Shown: positions 46,261 to 62,900 of the stretch, one piece after another
How positions within the stretch are numbered: the first letter of the stretch is position 1
Layout of the letters: each line of letters opens with the position of its first letter
Origin: Taudactylus pleione
Lineage: Eukaryota > Chordata > Amphibia > Anura > Myobatrachidae
Length of the DNA: 64,000 nucleotides
NCBI GenBank assembly: GCA_031769625.1
Contig: JAUIMM010002303.1
Location: 62,001 to 126,000 of the forward strand
Reading direction: 5' to 3'
Notes under the pieces: model-generated
Told to the model about the DNA's origin: nothing
Database searches by the model: none
Seen by the model: only the letters and a program-made list of their open reading frames with translations
Translations under genes and position numbers: made by a program

Positions 46261-48119
46261 CACACAGCTCTGTCACTACACCTCCATCCTGTCCTGTATC
46301 TCTCTACTATTCCTGTACTGACCTCACACACAACTCTGGCACTGCACCTCCATCCTGTCCTGTATCTCTCTACTATTCCTGTACTGACCTCACACACACA
46401 GCTCTGTCACTACACCTCCATCCTGTCCAGTATCTCTCTACTATTCCTGTACTGACCTCACACACACAGCTCTGTCACTACACCTCCATCCTGTCCTGTA
46501 TCTCTCTACTATTCCTGTACTGACCTCACACACACAGCTCTGTCACTACACCTCCATCCTGTCCTGTATCTCTCTACTATTCTTCTACTGACCTCACACA
46601 CACAGCTCTGTCACTACACCTCCACCCTGTCCTGTATCTCTCTACTATTCCTGTACTGATCTCACACACAGCTCTGTCACTACACCTCCGTCCTGTCCTG
46701 TATCTCTCTACTATTCCTGTACTGACCTCACACACACAGCTCTGTCACTACACCTCCATCCTGTCCTGTATCTCTCTACTATTCTTCTACTGACCTCACA
46801 CACAGCTCTGTCACTACACCACCATCCTGTCCTGTATCTCTCTACTATTCCTGTACTGACCTCACACACACAGCTCTGTCACTACACCTCCATCCTGTCC
46901 TGTATCTCTCTAGAATTCCTATACTGACCCCACACACTCAGCTCTGTCACTACACCTCCATCCTGTCCTGTATCTCTCTACTATTCCTGTACTGACCTCA
47001 CACACAGCTCTGTCACTACACCTCCATCCTGTCCTGTATCTCTCTACTATTCCTGTACTGACCTCACACACACAGCTCTGTCACTACACCTCCATCCTGT
47101 CCTGTATCTCTCTACTATTCCTGTACTGACACAACACACACACAGCTCTGTCACTACACCTCCATCCTGTCCTGTATCTCTCTACTATTCCTGTACTGAC
47201 CTCACACACACACAGCTCTGTCACTACACCTCCATCCTATCCTGTATTTCTCTACTATTCCTGTACTGACCCCACACACAGCTCTGTCACTACACCTCCA
47301 TCCTGTCCTGTATCTCTCTACAATTCCTGTACTGACCCCACACACAGCTCTGTCACTACACCTCCATCCTGTCCTGTATCTCTCTATTATTCCTGTACTC
47401 ACACCACACACACACAACTCTGTCACTACACCTCCATCCTGTCCTGTATCTCTCTACTATTCCTGTACTGACCTCATACACACAACTCTGTCACTACACC
47501 TCCATCCTGTCCTGTATCTCTCTACTATAACTATACTGACCACACACACACAGCTCTGTCACTACACCTCCATCCTGTCCTGTATCTCTCTACTATTCCT
47601 GTACTGACCTCACACACACAGCTCTGTCACTACACCTCCATCCTGTCCTGTATCTCTCTACTATTCCTGTACTGACACAACACACACACAGCTCTGTCAC
47701 TACACCTCCATCCTGTCCTGTATCTCTCTACTATTCCTGTACTGACCTCACACAGATCTGTCACTACATCTCCATCCTGTCCTGTATCTCTCTACTATTC
47801 CTGTACTTACACCACACACACACAACTCTGTCACTACACCTCCATCCTGTCCTGTATCTCTCTACTATTCCTGTACTGACCTCATACACACAACTCTGTC
47901 ACTACACCTCCATCCTGTCCTGTATCTCTCTACTATAACTATACTGACCACACACACACAGCTCTGTCACTACACCTCCATCCTGTCCTGTATCTCTCTA
48001 CTATTCCTGTACTGACCTCACACACACAGCTCTGTCACTACACCTCCATCCTGTCCTGTATCTCTCTACTATTCCTGTACTGACCTCACACACACAGCTC
48101 TGTCACTACACCTCCATCC

Positions 48120-51100
48120 TGTCCTGTACTATTCCTGTACTGACCTCACACACACACACAGCTCTGTCACTACACCTCCATCCTGTCCTGTATCTCTCTA
48201 CTATTCCTATACTGACCCCACACACAGCTCTGTCACTTCACCTCCATCCTTTCCTATCTCTCTACTATTCCTGTACTGACCCAACACACACAGCTCTGTC
48301 ACTACACCTCAATCCTGTCCTGTATCTCTCTACTATTCCTGTACTGACCTCACACACAGCTCTGTCACTACACCTCCATCCTGTCCTGTATCTCTCTACT
48401 ATTCCTGTACTGACCTCACACACACACAGCTCTGTCACTACACCTCCATCCTGTCCTGTATCTCTACTATTCCTATACTGACCTCACACACACAGCTCTG
48501 TCACTACACCTCCATCCTGTCCTGTATCTCTCTACTATTCTTCTACTGACCTCACACACACAGCTCTGTCACTACACCTCCACCCTGTCCTGTATCTCTC
48601 TACTATTCCTGTACTGATCTCACACACAGCTCTGTCACTACACCTCCGTCCTGTCCTGTATCTCTCTACTATTCCTGTACTCACAACACACACACACACA
48701 CAGCTCTGTCACTACACCTCCACCCTGTCCTGTATCTCTCTACTATTCCTGTAGTGACCTCACACACAGCTCTGTCACTACACCACCATCCTGTCCTGTA
48801 TCTCTCTACTATTCCTGTACTGACCTCACACACACAGCTCTGTCACTACACCTCCATCCTGTCCTGTATCTCTCTAGAATTCCTATACTGACCCCACACA
48901 TTCAGCTCTGTCACTACACCTCCATCCTGTCCTGTATCTCTCTACTATTCCTGTACTGACCTCACACACAGCTCTGTCACTACACCTCCATCCTGTCCTG
49001 TATCTCTCTACTATTCCTGTACTGACCTCACACACACAGCTCTGTCACTACACCTCCACCCTGTCCTGTATCTCTCTACTATTCCTGTACTGACACAACA
49101 CACACACAGCTCTGTCACTACACCTCCATCCTGTCCTGTATCTCTCTACTATTCCTGTACTGACCTCACACAGATCTGTCACTACATCTCCATCCTGTCC
49201 TGTATCTCTCTACTATTCCTGTACTTACACCACACACACACAACTCTGTCACTACACCTCCATCCTGTCCTGTATCTCTCTATTATTCCTGTACTCACAC
49301 CACACACACACAACTCTGTCACTACACCTCCATCCTGTCCTGTATCTCTCTACTATTCCTGTACTGACCTCATACACACAACTCTGTCACTACACCTCCA
49401 TCCTGTCCTGTATCTCTCTACTATAACTATACTGACCACACACACACAGCTCTGTCACTACACCTCCATCCTGTCCTGTATCTCTCTACTATTCCTGTAC
49501 TGACCTCACACACACAGCTCTGTCACTACACCTCCATCCTGTCCTGTATCTCTCTACTATTCCTGTACTGACCTCACACACACAGCTCTGTCACTACACC
49601 TCCATCCTGTCCTGTACTATTCCTGTACTGACCTCACACACACACACAGCTCTGTCACTACACCTCCATCCTGTCCTGTATCTCTCTACTATTCCTATAC
49701 TGACCCCACACACACACACAGCTCTGTCACTTCACCTCCATCCTTTCCTATCTCTTTACTATTCCTGTACTGACCCAACACACACAGCTCTGTCACTACA
49801 CCTCAATCCTGTCCTGTATCTCTCTACTATTCCTGTACTGACCTCACACACAGCTCTGTCACTACACCTCCATCCTGTCCTGTATCTCTCTACTATTCCT
49901 GTACTGACCTCACACACACACAGCTCTGTCACTACACCTCCATCCTGTCCTGTATCTCTACTATTCCTATACTGACCTCACACACACAGCTCTGTCACTA
50001 CACCTCCATCCTGTCCTGTATCTCTCTACTATTCCTGTACTGATCTCACACACACATAGCTCTGTCACTACACCTCCATCCTGTCCTGTATCTCTCTACT
50101 ATTCCCGTACTGACCTCACACACACAGCTCTGTCACTACACCTCCATCCTGTCCTGTATCTCTCTACTATTCCTGTACTGACCCCACACACAGCTCTGTC
50201 ACTACACCTCCATCCTGTCCTGTATCTCTCTACTATTCCTGTAGTGACCTCACACACCACAGCTCTGTCACTACACCTCCATCCTGTCCTGTATCTCTCT
50301 TCTATTCCTATACTGACCCCACACACAGCTCTGTCACTACACCTCCATCCTGTCCTGTATCTCTCTACTATTCCTCTACTGACCACACACACACAGCTCT
50401 GTCACTACACCTCAATCCTGTCCTGTATCTCTCTACTATTCCTGTACTGACCCCACACACAGCTCTGTCACTACACCTGCATCCTGTCCTGTATCTCTCT
50501 ACTATTCCTCTACTGACCCCACACACACAGCTCTGTCACTACACCTGCATTCTGTCCTGTATCTCTCTACTATTCCTGTACTGACCCCACACACAGCTCT
50601 GTCACTACACCTGCATTCTGTCCTGTATCTCTCTACTATTCCAGTACGGACCCCACACACAGCTCTGTCACTGAACCTCCATCCTGTCCTGTATCTCTCT
50701 ACTATTCCTGTACTGACCTCACACACACAGCTCTGTCACTACACCTCCATCCTGTCCTGTATCTCTCTACTATTCCTGTACTGACCCCACACACACACAG
50801 CTCTTCACTACACCTCCATCCTGTCCTGTATCTCTCTACTATTCCTGTACTGACCTCACACACACAGCTCTGTCACCACATCTCCATCCTGTCCTGTATC
50901 TCTCTACTATTCCTGTACTGACCCCACACACACACAGCTCTGTCACTACACCTCCATCCTGTCCTGTATCTCTCTAATATTCCTATACTGACCCCACACA
51001 CACACAGCTCTGTCACTACACCTCCATCCTGTCCTGTATCTCTCTACTATTCCTGTACTGACCTCACACACACAGCTCTGTCACTTCACCTCCATCCTTT

Positions 51101-54100
51101 CCTATCTCTCTTCTATTCCTGTACTGACCCAACACACACACTGCTCTGTCACTACACCTCAATCCTGTCCTGTATCTCTCTACTATTCCTGTACTGACCC
51201 CACACACAGCTCTATCACTGCACGTCCATCCTGTCCTGTATCTCTCTACTATTCCTGTACTGACCTCACACACAGCTCTGTCACTACACCACCATCCTGT
51301 CCTGTATCTCTCTACTATTCCTGTACTGACCTCACACACACACAGCTCTGTCACTACACCTCCATCCTGTCCTGTATCTCTCTACTATTCCTGTACTGAC
51401 CTCACACACACACAGCTCTGTCCCTACACCACCATCCTGTCCTGTATCTCTCTACTATTCCTGTACTGACATCACACACACACAGCTCTGTCACTACACC
51501 CCCATCCTGTCCTGTATCTCTTTACTATTCCTGTACTGACCTCACACACAGCTCTGTCACTACACCTCCACCCTGTCCTGTATCTCTCTACTATTCCTGT
51601 ACTGACCTCACACACACACAGCTCTGTCACTACACCTCCATAATATCATGTATCTCTCTACTAATCCTGTAGTGACCTCACACACAGCTCTGTCACTACA
51701 CCTCCATCCTTTCCTATATATCTCTACTATTCCTGTACTGACCCCACACACACAGCTCTGTCACTACACCTCCATCCTGTCCTGTATCTCTCTACTATTC
51801 CTGTACTGACACAACACACACACAGCTCTGTCACTACACCTCCATCCTGTCCTGTATCTCTCTACTATTCCTGTACTGACCTCACACACAGCTCTGTCAC
51901 TACACCTCCATCCTGTCCTGTATCTCTCTACTATTCCTGTACTGACCTCACACACACAGCTCTGTCACTACACCTCCATCCTGTCCTGTATCTCTCTACT
52001 ATCCCTGTACTGACCCAACACACACACAGCTCTGTCACTACACCTCCATCCTGTCCTGTATCTCTCTACTATTCCTGTACTGACCACACACACAGCTCTG
52101 TCACTACACCTCCATCCTGTCCTGTATCTCTCTACTATTCCTGTACTGACCTCACACACAGCTCTGTCACTACACCTCCATCCTGTCCTGTATTTCTCTA
52201 CTATTCCTGTTCAGACCTCACACACACAGCTCTGTCACTACACCTCCATCCTGTCCTGTATCTCTCTACTATTCCTGTACTGACCTCACACACACAGCTC
52301 TGTCACTACACCTCCATCCTGTCCTGTATCTCTCTACTATTCCTGTACTGACCCAACACACACACAGCTCTGTCACTACACCTCCATCCTGTCCTGTATC
52401 TCTCTACTATTCCTGTACTGACCCAACACACACAGCTCTGTCACTACACCTCCATGCTGTATCTCTCTACTATTCCTGTACTGACCTCACACACACAGCT
52501 CTGTCACTACACCTCCATCCTGTCCTGTACTATTCCTGTACTGACCTCACACACACACACAGCTCTGTCACTACACCTCCATCCTGTCCTGTATCTCTCT
52601 ACTATTCCTATACTGACCCCACACACAGCTCTGTCACTTCACCTCCATCCTTTCCTATCTCTCTACTATTCCTGTACTGACCCAACACACACAGCTCTGT
52701 CACTACACCTCAATCCTGTCCTGTATCTCTCTACTATTCCTGTACTGACCTCACACACAGCTCTGTCACTACACCTCCATCCTGTCCTGTATCTCTCTAC
52801 TATTCCTGTACTGACCTCACACACACACAGCTCTGTCACTACACCTCCATCCTGTCCTGTATCTCTACTATTCCTATACTGACCTCACACACACAGCTCT
52901 GTCACTACACCTCCATCCTGTCCTGTATCTCTCTACTATTCTTCTACTGACCTCACACACACAGCTCTGTCACTACACCTCCACCCTGTCCTGTATCTCT
53001 CTACTATTCCTGTACTGATCTCACACACAGCTCTGTCACTACACCTCCGTCCTGTCCTGTATCTCTCTACTATTCCTGTACTCACAACACACACACACAC
53101 ACAGCTCTGTCACTACACCTCCACCCTGTCCTGTATCTCTCTACTATTCCTGTAGTGACCTCACACACAGCTCTGTCACTACACCACCATCCTGTCCTGT
53201 ATCTCTCTACTATTCCTGTACTGACCTCACACACACAGCTCTGTCACTACACCTCCATCCTGTCCTGTATCTCTCTAGAATTCCTATACTGACCCCACAC
53301 ACTCAGCTCTGTCACTACACCTCCATCCTGTCCTGTATCTCTCTACTATTCCTGTACTGACCTCACACACAGCTCTGTCACTACACCTCCATCCTGTCCT
53401 GTATCTCTCTACTATTCCTGTACTGACCTCACACACACAGCTCTGTCACTACACCTCCATCCTGTCCTGTATCTCTCTACTATTCCTGTACTGACACAAC
53501 ACACACACAGCTCTGTCACTACACCTCCATCCTGTCCTGTATCTCTCTACTATTCCTGTACTGACCTCACACAGATCTGTCACTACATCTCCATCCTGTC
53601 CTGTATCTCTCTACTATTCCTGTACTTACACCACACACACACAACTCTGTCACTACACCTCCATCCTGTCCTGTATCTCTCTATTATTCCTGTACTCACA
53701 CCACACACACACAACTCTGTCACTACACCTCCATCCTGTCCTGTATCTCTCTACTATTCCTGTACTGACCTCATACACACAACTCTGTCACTACACCTCC
53801 ATCCTGTCCTGTATCTCTCTACTATAACTATACTGACCACACACACACAGCTCTGTCACTACACCTCCATCCTGTCCTGTATCTCTCTACTATTCCTGTA
53901 CTGACCTCACACACACAGCTCTGTCACTACACCTCCATCCTGTCCTGTATCTCTCTACTATTCCTGTACTGACCTCACACACACAGCTCTGTCACTACAC
54001 CTCCATCCTGTCCTGTACTATTCCTGTACTGACCTCACACACACACACAGCTCTGTCACTACACCTCCATCCTGTCCTGTATCTCTCTACTATTCCTATA

Positions 54101-56900
54101 CTGACCCCACACACACAGCTCTGTCACTTCACCTCCATCCTTTCCTATCTCTCTACTATTCCTGTACTGACCCAACACACACAGCTCTGTCACTACACCT
54201 CAATCCTGTCCTGTATCTCTCTACTATTCCTGTACTGACCTCACACACAGCTCTGTCACTACACCTCCATCCTGTCCTGTATCTCTCTACTATTCCTGTA
54301 CTGACCTCACACACACACAGCTCTGTCACTACACCTCCATCCTGTCCTGTATCTCTACTATTCCTATACTGACCTCACACACACAGCTCTGTCACTACAC
54401 CTCCATCCTGTCCTGTATCTCTCTACTATTCCTGTACTGATCTCACACACACATAGCTCTGTCACTACACCTCCATCCTGTCCTGTATCTCTCTACTATT
54501 CCCGTACTGACCTCACACACACAGCTCTGTCACTACACCTCCATCCTGTCCTGTATCTCTCTACTATTCCTGTACTGACCCCACACACAGCTCTGTCACT
54601 ACACCTCCATCCTGTCCTGTATCTCTCTACTATTCCTGTAGTGACCTCACACACCACAGCTCTGTCACTACACCTCCATCCTGTCCTGTATCTCTCTTCT
54701 ATTCCTATACTGACCCCACACACAGCTCTGTCACTACACCTCCATCCTGTCCTGTATCTCTCTACTATTCCTCTACTGACCACACACACACAGCTCTGTC
54801 ACTACACCTCAATCCTGTCCTGTATCTCTCTACTATTCCTGTACTGACCCCACACACAGCTCTGTCACTACACCTGCATCCTGTCCTGTATCTCTCTACT
54901 ATTCCTCTACTGACCCCACACACACAGCTCTGTCACTACACCTGCATTCTGTCCTGTATCTCTCTACTATTCCTGTACTGACCCCACACACAGCTCTGTC
55001 ACTACACCTGCATTCTGTCCTGTATCTCTCTACTATTCCAGTACGGACCCCACACACAGCTCTGTCACTGAACCTCCATCCTGTCCTGTATCTCTCTACT
55101 ATTCCTGTACTGACCTCACACACACAGCTCTGTCACTACACCTCCATCCTGTCCTGTATCTCTCTACTATTCCTGTACTGACCCCACACACACACAGCTC
55201 TTCACTACACCTCCATCCTGTCCTGTATCTCTCTACTATTCCTGTACTGACCTCACACACACAGCTCTGTCACCACATCTCCATCCTGTCCTGTATCTCT
55301 CTACTATTCCTGTACTGACCCCACACACACACAGCTCTGTCACTACACCTCCATCCTGTCCTGTATCTCTCTAATATTCCTATACTGACCCCACACACAC
55401 ACAGCTCTGTCACTACACCTCCATCCTGTCCTGTATCTCTCTACTATTCCTGTACTGACCTCACACACACAGCTCTGTCACTTCACCTCCATCCTTTCCT
55501 ATCTCTCTTCTATTCCTGTACTGACCCAACACACACACTGCTCTGTCACTACACCTCAATCCTGTCCTGTATCTCTCTACTATTCCTGTACTGACCCCAC
55601 ACACAGCTCTATCACTGCACCTCCATCCTGTCCTGTATCTCTCTACTATTCCTGTACTGACCTCACACACAGCTCTGTCACTACACCACCATCCTGTCCT
55701 GTATCTCTCTACTATTCCTGTACTGACCTCACACACACACAGCTCTGTCACTACACCTCCATCCTGTCCTGTATCTCTCTACTATTCCTGTACTGACCTC
55801 ACACACACACAGCTCTGTCCCTACACCACCATCCTGTCCTGTATCTCTCTACTATTCCTGTACTGACATCACACACACACAGCTCTGTCACTACACCCCC
55901 ATCCTGTCCTGTATCTCTTTACTATTCCTGTACTGACCTCACACACACAGCTCTGTCACTACACCTCCACCCTGTCCTGTATCTCTCTACTATTCCTGTA
56001 CTGACCTCACACACACACAGCTCTGTCACTACCCCTCCATAATATCATGTATCTCTCTACTAATCCTGTAGTGACCTCACACACAGCTCTGTCACTACAC
56101 CTCCATCCTTTCCTATATATCTCTACTATTCCTGTACTGACCCCACACACACAGCTCTGTCACTACACCTCCATCCTGTCCTGTATCTCTCTACTATTCC
56201 TGTACTGACACAACACACACACAGCTCTGTCACTACACCTCCATCCTGTCCTGTATCTCTCTACTATTCCTGTACTGACCTCACACACAGCTCTGTCACT
56301 ACACCTCCATCCTGTCCTGTATCTCTCTACTATTCCTGTACTGACCTCACACACACAGCTCTGTCACTACACCTCCATCCTGTCCTGTATCTCTCTACTA
56401 TCCCTGTACTGACCCAACACACACACACAGCTCTGTCACTACACCTCCATCCTGTCCTGTATCTCTCTACTATTCCTGTACTGACCACACACACAGCTCT
56501 GTCACTACACCTCCATCCTGTCCTGTATCTCTCTACTATTCCTGTACTGACCTCACACACAGCTCTGTCACTACACCTCCATCCTGTCCTGTATTTCTCT
56601 ACTATTCCTGTTCAGACCTCACACACACAGCTCTGTCACTACACCTCCATCCTGTCCTGTATCTCTCTACTATTCCTGTACTGACCTCACACACACAGCT
56701 CTGTCACTACACCTCCATCCTGTCCTGTATCTCTCTACTATTCCTGTACTGACCCAACACACACACAGCTCTGTCACTACACCTCCATCCTGTCCTGTAT
56801 CTCTCTACTATTCCTGTACTGACCCAACACACACAGCTCTGTCACTACACCTCCATGCTGTATCTCTCTACTATTCCTGTACTGACCTCACACACACAGC
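48120..56900. repeat. 4.4-kb tandem duplication within array 3
   Basis: The stretch 48.12-52.52 kb recurs at 52.53-56.90 kb. Landmarks recur at 50099/54496, 50244/54641, 50502/54899 and 51064/55461 (all offset 4397) and 51764/56163 (4399). Rare variants such as TCCTGTCCTGTACTATTCC, CCAGTACGGACC, CTCTTCACTAC and CCATGCTGTATC are shared. The copies look almost identical, so the event is recent. Confidence 0.88.
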
Positions 56901-59900
56901 TCTGTCACTACACCTCCATCCTTTCCTGTATCTCTCTACTATTCCTGTACTGACAACACACACAGCTCTGTCACTACACCTCCATCCTGTCCTGTATCTC
57001 TCTACTATTCCTGTACTGACCCCACACACACAGCTCTCTCACTGCACCTCCATCCTGTCCTGTATCTCTCTACTATTCCTGTACTGACCTCACACACAGC
57101 ACTGTCACTACACCTCCATCCTGTCCTGTATCTCTCTACTATTCCTGTACTGACCACACACACACACAGCTCTGTCACTACACCACCATCCTGTCCTGTA
57201 TCTCTATACTATTCCTGTACTGACCTCACACACACACAGCTCTGTCACTACACCTCCATCCTGTCCTGTATCTCTCTACTATTCCTGTACAGACCTCACA
57301 CACACAGCTCTGTCACTACACCTCCATCCTGTCCTGTATCTCTCTACTATTCCTGTACTGACACAACACACACACAGCTCTGTCACTACACCTCCATCCT
57401 GTCCTGTATCTCTCTACTATTCCTGTACTGACCACACACACACACACACATCTGTCACTACACCTCCATCCTGTATCTCTCTACTATTCCTGTACTCACC
57501 TCACACACAGCTCTGTCACTACACCTCCATCCTGTCCTGTATCTCTCTACTATTCCTGTACTCACCACACACACACAGCTCTGTCACTACACCTCCATCC
57601 TGTCCTGTATCTCTCTACTATTCCTGTACTGACCTCACACACATACAGCTCTGTCACTACACCACCATCCTGTCCTGTATCTCTATACTATTCCTGTACT
57701 GACCTCACACACACACAGCTCTGTCACTACACCTCCATCCTGTCCTGTATCTCTTTACTATTCCTGTACTGACCTCACACACACACAGCTCTGTCACTAC
57801 ACCTCCATCCTGTCCTGTATCTCTCTACTATTCCTGTACTGACCACACACACACAGCTCTGTCACTACACCTCCATCCTTTCCTGTATCTCTCTACTATT
57901 CCTGTACTGACACCATACACGCAGCTATGTCACTACACCTCCATCCTGTCCTGTATTTCTCTACTATTCCTGTAGTGACCTCACACACACAGCTCTGTCA
58001 CTACACCCCCATCCTGTGCTATAGCTCTATACTATTCCTGTACTGACCCAACACACACGGCTCTGTCACTACACCTCCATCCTGTCCTGTATCTCTCTAC
58101 TATTCCTGTACTGACTTCACACACAGCTCTGTCACTACATCTCCATCCTCTCCTGTATCTCTCTACTGTTCCTGTACTGACTTCACACACAGCTCTGTCA
58201 CTACACCTCCATCCTGTCCTGTATCTCTCTACTATTCCTGTACTAACCCCACACACACACATCTCTGTCACTGCACCTCCATCCTGTCCTGTATCTCTCT
58301 ACTATTCCTGTACTGACCTCACACACACACAGCTCTGTCACTTCACCTCCATCCTTTCCTATATATCTCTCTGCTATTCCTGTACTGACCCAACACACAC
58401 ACAGCTCTGTCACTACACCTCCATCCTGTCCTGTATCTCTCTACTATTCCTGTACTGACCCCACACACAGCTCTGTCACTGCACCTCCATCCTGTCCTGT
58501 ATCTCTCTACTATTCCTGTACTGACCCCACACACAGCTCTGTCACTGCACCTCCATCCTGTCCTGTATCTCTCTACTATTCCTGTACTGACCCCAAACAC
58601 ACACACACACACAGCTGTCACTACACCTCCATCCTGTCCTGTATCTCTCTACTATTCCTGTACTGACCTCAAACACACAGCTCTGTCACTACACCTCCAT
58701 CCTGTCCTGTATCTCTCTACTATTCCTGTACTGACCTCACACACACAGCTCTGTCGCTGCACCTCCACCCTGTCCTGTATCTCTCTACTATTCCTGTACT
58801 GACCCCACACACACACACCTCTGTCACTACACCTCCAACCTGTCCTGTATCTATCTACTATTCCTTTATTGACCCCACACACAGCTCTGTCACTACACCT
58901 CCATCCTGTCCTGTATCTCTCTACTATTCCTATACTGACCGCACACACAGCTCTGTCACTACACCTTCATCCTGTCCTGTATCTCTCTACTATTCCTGTA
59001 CTAACCTCACACACACACAGCTCTGTCACTACACCTCCATCCTGTCCTGTATCTCTCTACTATTCCTGTACTGACCTCACACACACACAGCTCTGTCACT
59101 ACACATCCATCCTGTCCTGTATCTCTCTACTATTCCTGTACTGACCTCACACACAACTCTGTCACTACACCTCCATCCTGTCCTGTATCTCTACTATTCC
59201 TGTACAGACCTCACACACAGCTCTGTCACTACACCTCCATCCTGTCCTGTATCTCTCTACTATTCCTGTACTGACCACACACACACAACTCTGTCACTAC
59301 ACCTCTATCCTGTCCTGTATCTCTTTACTATTCCTGTACTGACCTCACACAGATCTGTCACTACATCTCCATCCTGTCCTGTATCTCTCTACTATTCCTG
59401 TACTGACCACACACACACAACTCTGTCACTACACCTCCATCCTGTCCTGTATCTCTCTACTATTCTTCTACTGACCTCACACACACAGCTCTGTCACTAC
59501 ACCTCCACCCTGTCCTGTATCTCTCTACTATTCCTGTACTGATCTCACACACAGCTCTGTCACTACACCTCCGTCCTGTCCTGTATCTCTCTACTATTCC
59601 TGTACTGACAACACACACACACACACAGCTCTGTCACTACACCTCCACCCTGTCCTGTATCTCTCTACTATTCCTGTAGTGACCTCACACACACAGCTCT
59701 GTCACTACACCTCCATCCTGTCCTGTATCTCTCTAGAATTCCTATACTGACCTCACACACACAGCTCTGTCACTACACCTCCATCCTGTCCTGTATCTCT
59801 CTACTATTCCTGTACTGACCTCACACACAGCTCTGTCACTACACCTCCATCCTGTCTTGTATATCTCTACTATTCCTGTACTGACCTCACACACACAGCT

Positions 59901-62900
59901 CTGTCACTGAACCTCCATCTTGTCCTGTATCTCTCTACTATTCCTGTACTAACACACACAGCTCTGTCACTACACCTCCATCCTGTCCTGTATCTCTCTA
60001 CTATTCCTGTACTGACCCCACACACACAGCTCTGTCACTACACCTCCATTCTGTCCTGTATCTCTCTACTATTCCTGTACTTACACCACACACACACAGC
60101 TCTGTCACTACACCTCCATCCTGTCCTGTATCTCTCTACTATTCCTGTACTGACCTCACACACACACAGCTCTGTCACTACACCTCCATCCTGTCCTGTA
60201 TCTCTCTACTATTCCTGTACTGACCTCACACAGATCTGTCACTACACCTCCATCCTGTCCTGTATCTCTCTACTATAACTGTACTGACCCCACACACACA
60301 CAACTCTGTCACTACACCTCCATCCTGTCCTGTATCTCTCTACTATTCCTGTACTGACCACACACACACAACTCTGTCACTACACCTCTATCCTGTCCTG
60401 TATCTCTCTACTATTCCTGTACTGACCTCACACACACAGCTCTGTCACTACACCTCCATCCTGTCCTGTATCTCTCTACTGTTCCTGTACTGACCTCACA
60501 CACACACACAGCTCTGACACTACACCTCCATCCTGTCCTGTATCTCTCTACTATTCCTGTACTGACCTCACACACACAGCTCTGTCACTACACCTCCATC
60601 CTGTCCTGTATCTCTCTACTATTCCTGTACTGACCTCACACACAACTCTGTCACTGCACCTCCATCCTGTCCTGTATCTCTCTACTATTCCTGTACTGAC
60701 CTCACACACACAGCTCTGTCACTACACCTCCATCCTGTCCTGTATCTCTCTACTATTCTTCTACTGACCTCACACACACAGCTCTGTCACTACACCTCCA
60801 CCCTGTCCTGTATCTCTCTACTATTCCTGTACTGATCTCACACACAGCTCTGTCACTACACCTCCGTCCTGTCCTGTATCTCTCTACTATTCCTGTACTC
60901 ACAACACACACACACACACAGCTCTGTCACTACACCTCCACCCTGTCCTGTATCTCTCTACTATTCCTGTAGTGACCTCACACACAGCTCTGTCACTACA
61001 CCACCATCCTGTCCTGTATCTCTCTACTATTCCTGTACTGACCTCACACACACAGCTCTGTCACTACACCTCCATCCTGTCCTGTATCTCTCTAGAATTC
61101 CTATACTGACCTCACACACACAGCTCTGTCACTACACCTCCATCCTGTCCTGTATCTCTCTACTATTCCTGTACTTACACCACACACACACAGCTCTGTC
61201 ACTACACCTCCATTCTGTCCTGTATCTCTCTACTATTCCTGTACTGACCCCACACACAGCTCTTTCACTGCACCTCCATCCTGTCCTGTATCTCTCTACT
61301 ATTCCTGTACTGACCTCACACACACACAGCTCTGTCACTACACCTCCATCCTGTCCTGTATCTCTCTATTATTCCTGTACTGACCTCACACACACACAGC
61401 TCTGTCACTACACCTCCATCCTGTCCTGTATCTCTCTACTATTCCTGTACTTACACCACACACACACATCTCTGTCACTACACCTCCATCCTGTCCTGTA
61501 TCTCTCTACTATTCCTGTACTGACCTCACACACACAGCTCTGTCACTACACCTCCATCCTGTCCTGTATCTCTCTACTATAACTGTACTGACCACACACA
61601 CACAGATCTGTCACTACACCTCCATCCTGTCCTGTATCTCTCTACTATTCCTGTACTGACCTCACACACACACACAACTCTGTCACTACACCTCCATCCT
61701 GTCCTGTATCTCTCTACTATTCCTGTACTGACCTCACACACACAGCTCTGTCACTCCACCTCCATCCTGTCCTGTATCTCTCTACTATTCCTGTACTGAC
61801 CTCACACAGATCTGTCACTACATCTCCATCCTGTCCTGTATCTCTCTACTATTCCTGTACTTACACCACACACACACAACTCTGTCACTACACCTCCATC
61901 CTGTCCTGTATCTCTCTACTATAACTATACTGACCACACACACACAGCTCTGTCACTACACCTCCATCCTGTCCTGTATCTCTCTACTATTCCTGTACTG
62001 ACCTCACACACACACACACACACAGCTCTGACACTACACCTCCATCCTGTCCTGTATCTCTCTCCTATTCCTGTACTGACCTCACACACACACAGCTCTG
62101 TCACTATACCTCCATCCTGTCCTGTATCTCTCTACTATTCCTGTACTGACCACACACACACACAGCTCTGTCCTACACCTCCATTCTGTCCTGTATCTCT
62201 CTACTATTCCTATACTGACCACACACACACAGCTCTGTCACTACACCTCCATCCTGTCCTGTATCTCTCTACTATTCCTGTACTGACCTCACACACAACT
62301 CTGTCACTGCACCTCCATCCTGTCCTGTATCTCTCTACTATTACTGTACTGACACCACACACACAGCTCTGTCACTACACCTCCATCCTGTCCTGTATCT
62401 CTCTACTATTCCTGTATGGACCTCACACACACACACAGCTCTGACACTACACCTCCATCCTGTCCTGTATCTCTCTACTATTCCTGTACTGACCTCACAC
62501 ACACAGCTCTATCACTACACCTCCATCCTGTCCAGTATCTCTCTACTATTCCTGTACTAACCTCACACACACAGCTCTGTCACTACACCTCCATCCTGTC
62601 CTGTATCTCTCTACTATTCCTGTACTGACCCCACACACACACAGCTCTGTCACTACACCTCCATCCTGTCCTGTATCTCTCTACTATTCTTCTACTGACC
62701 TCACACACACAGCTCTGTCACTACACCTCCACCCTGTCCTGTATCTCTCTACTATTCCTGTACTGATCTCACACACAGCTCTGTCATTACACCTCCGTCC
62801 TGTCCTGTATCTCTCTACTATTCCTGTACTGACCTCACACACACACAGCTCTGTCACTACACCTCTATCCTGTCCTGTATCTCTCTCTATTCCTTTACTG

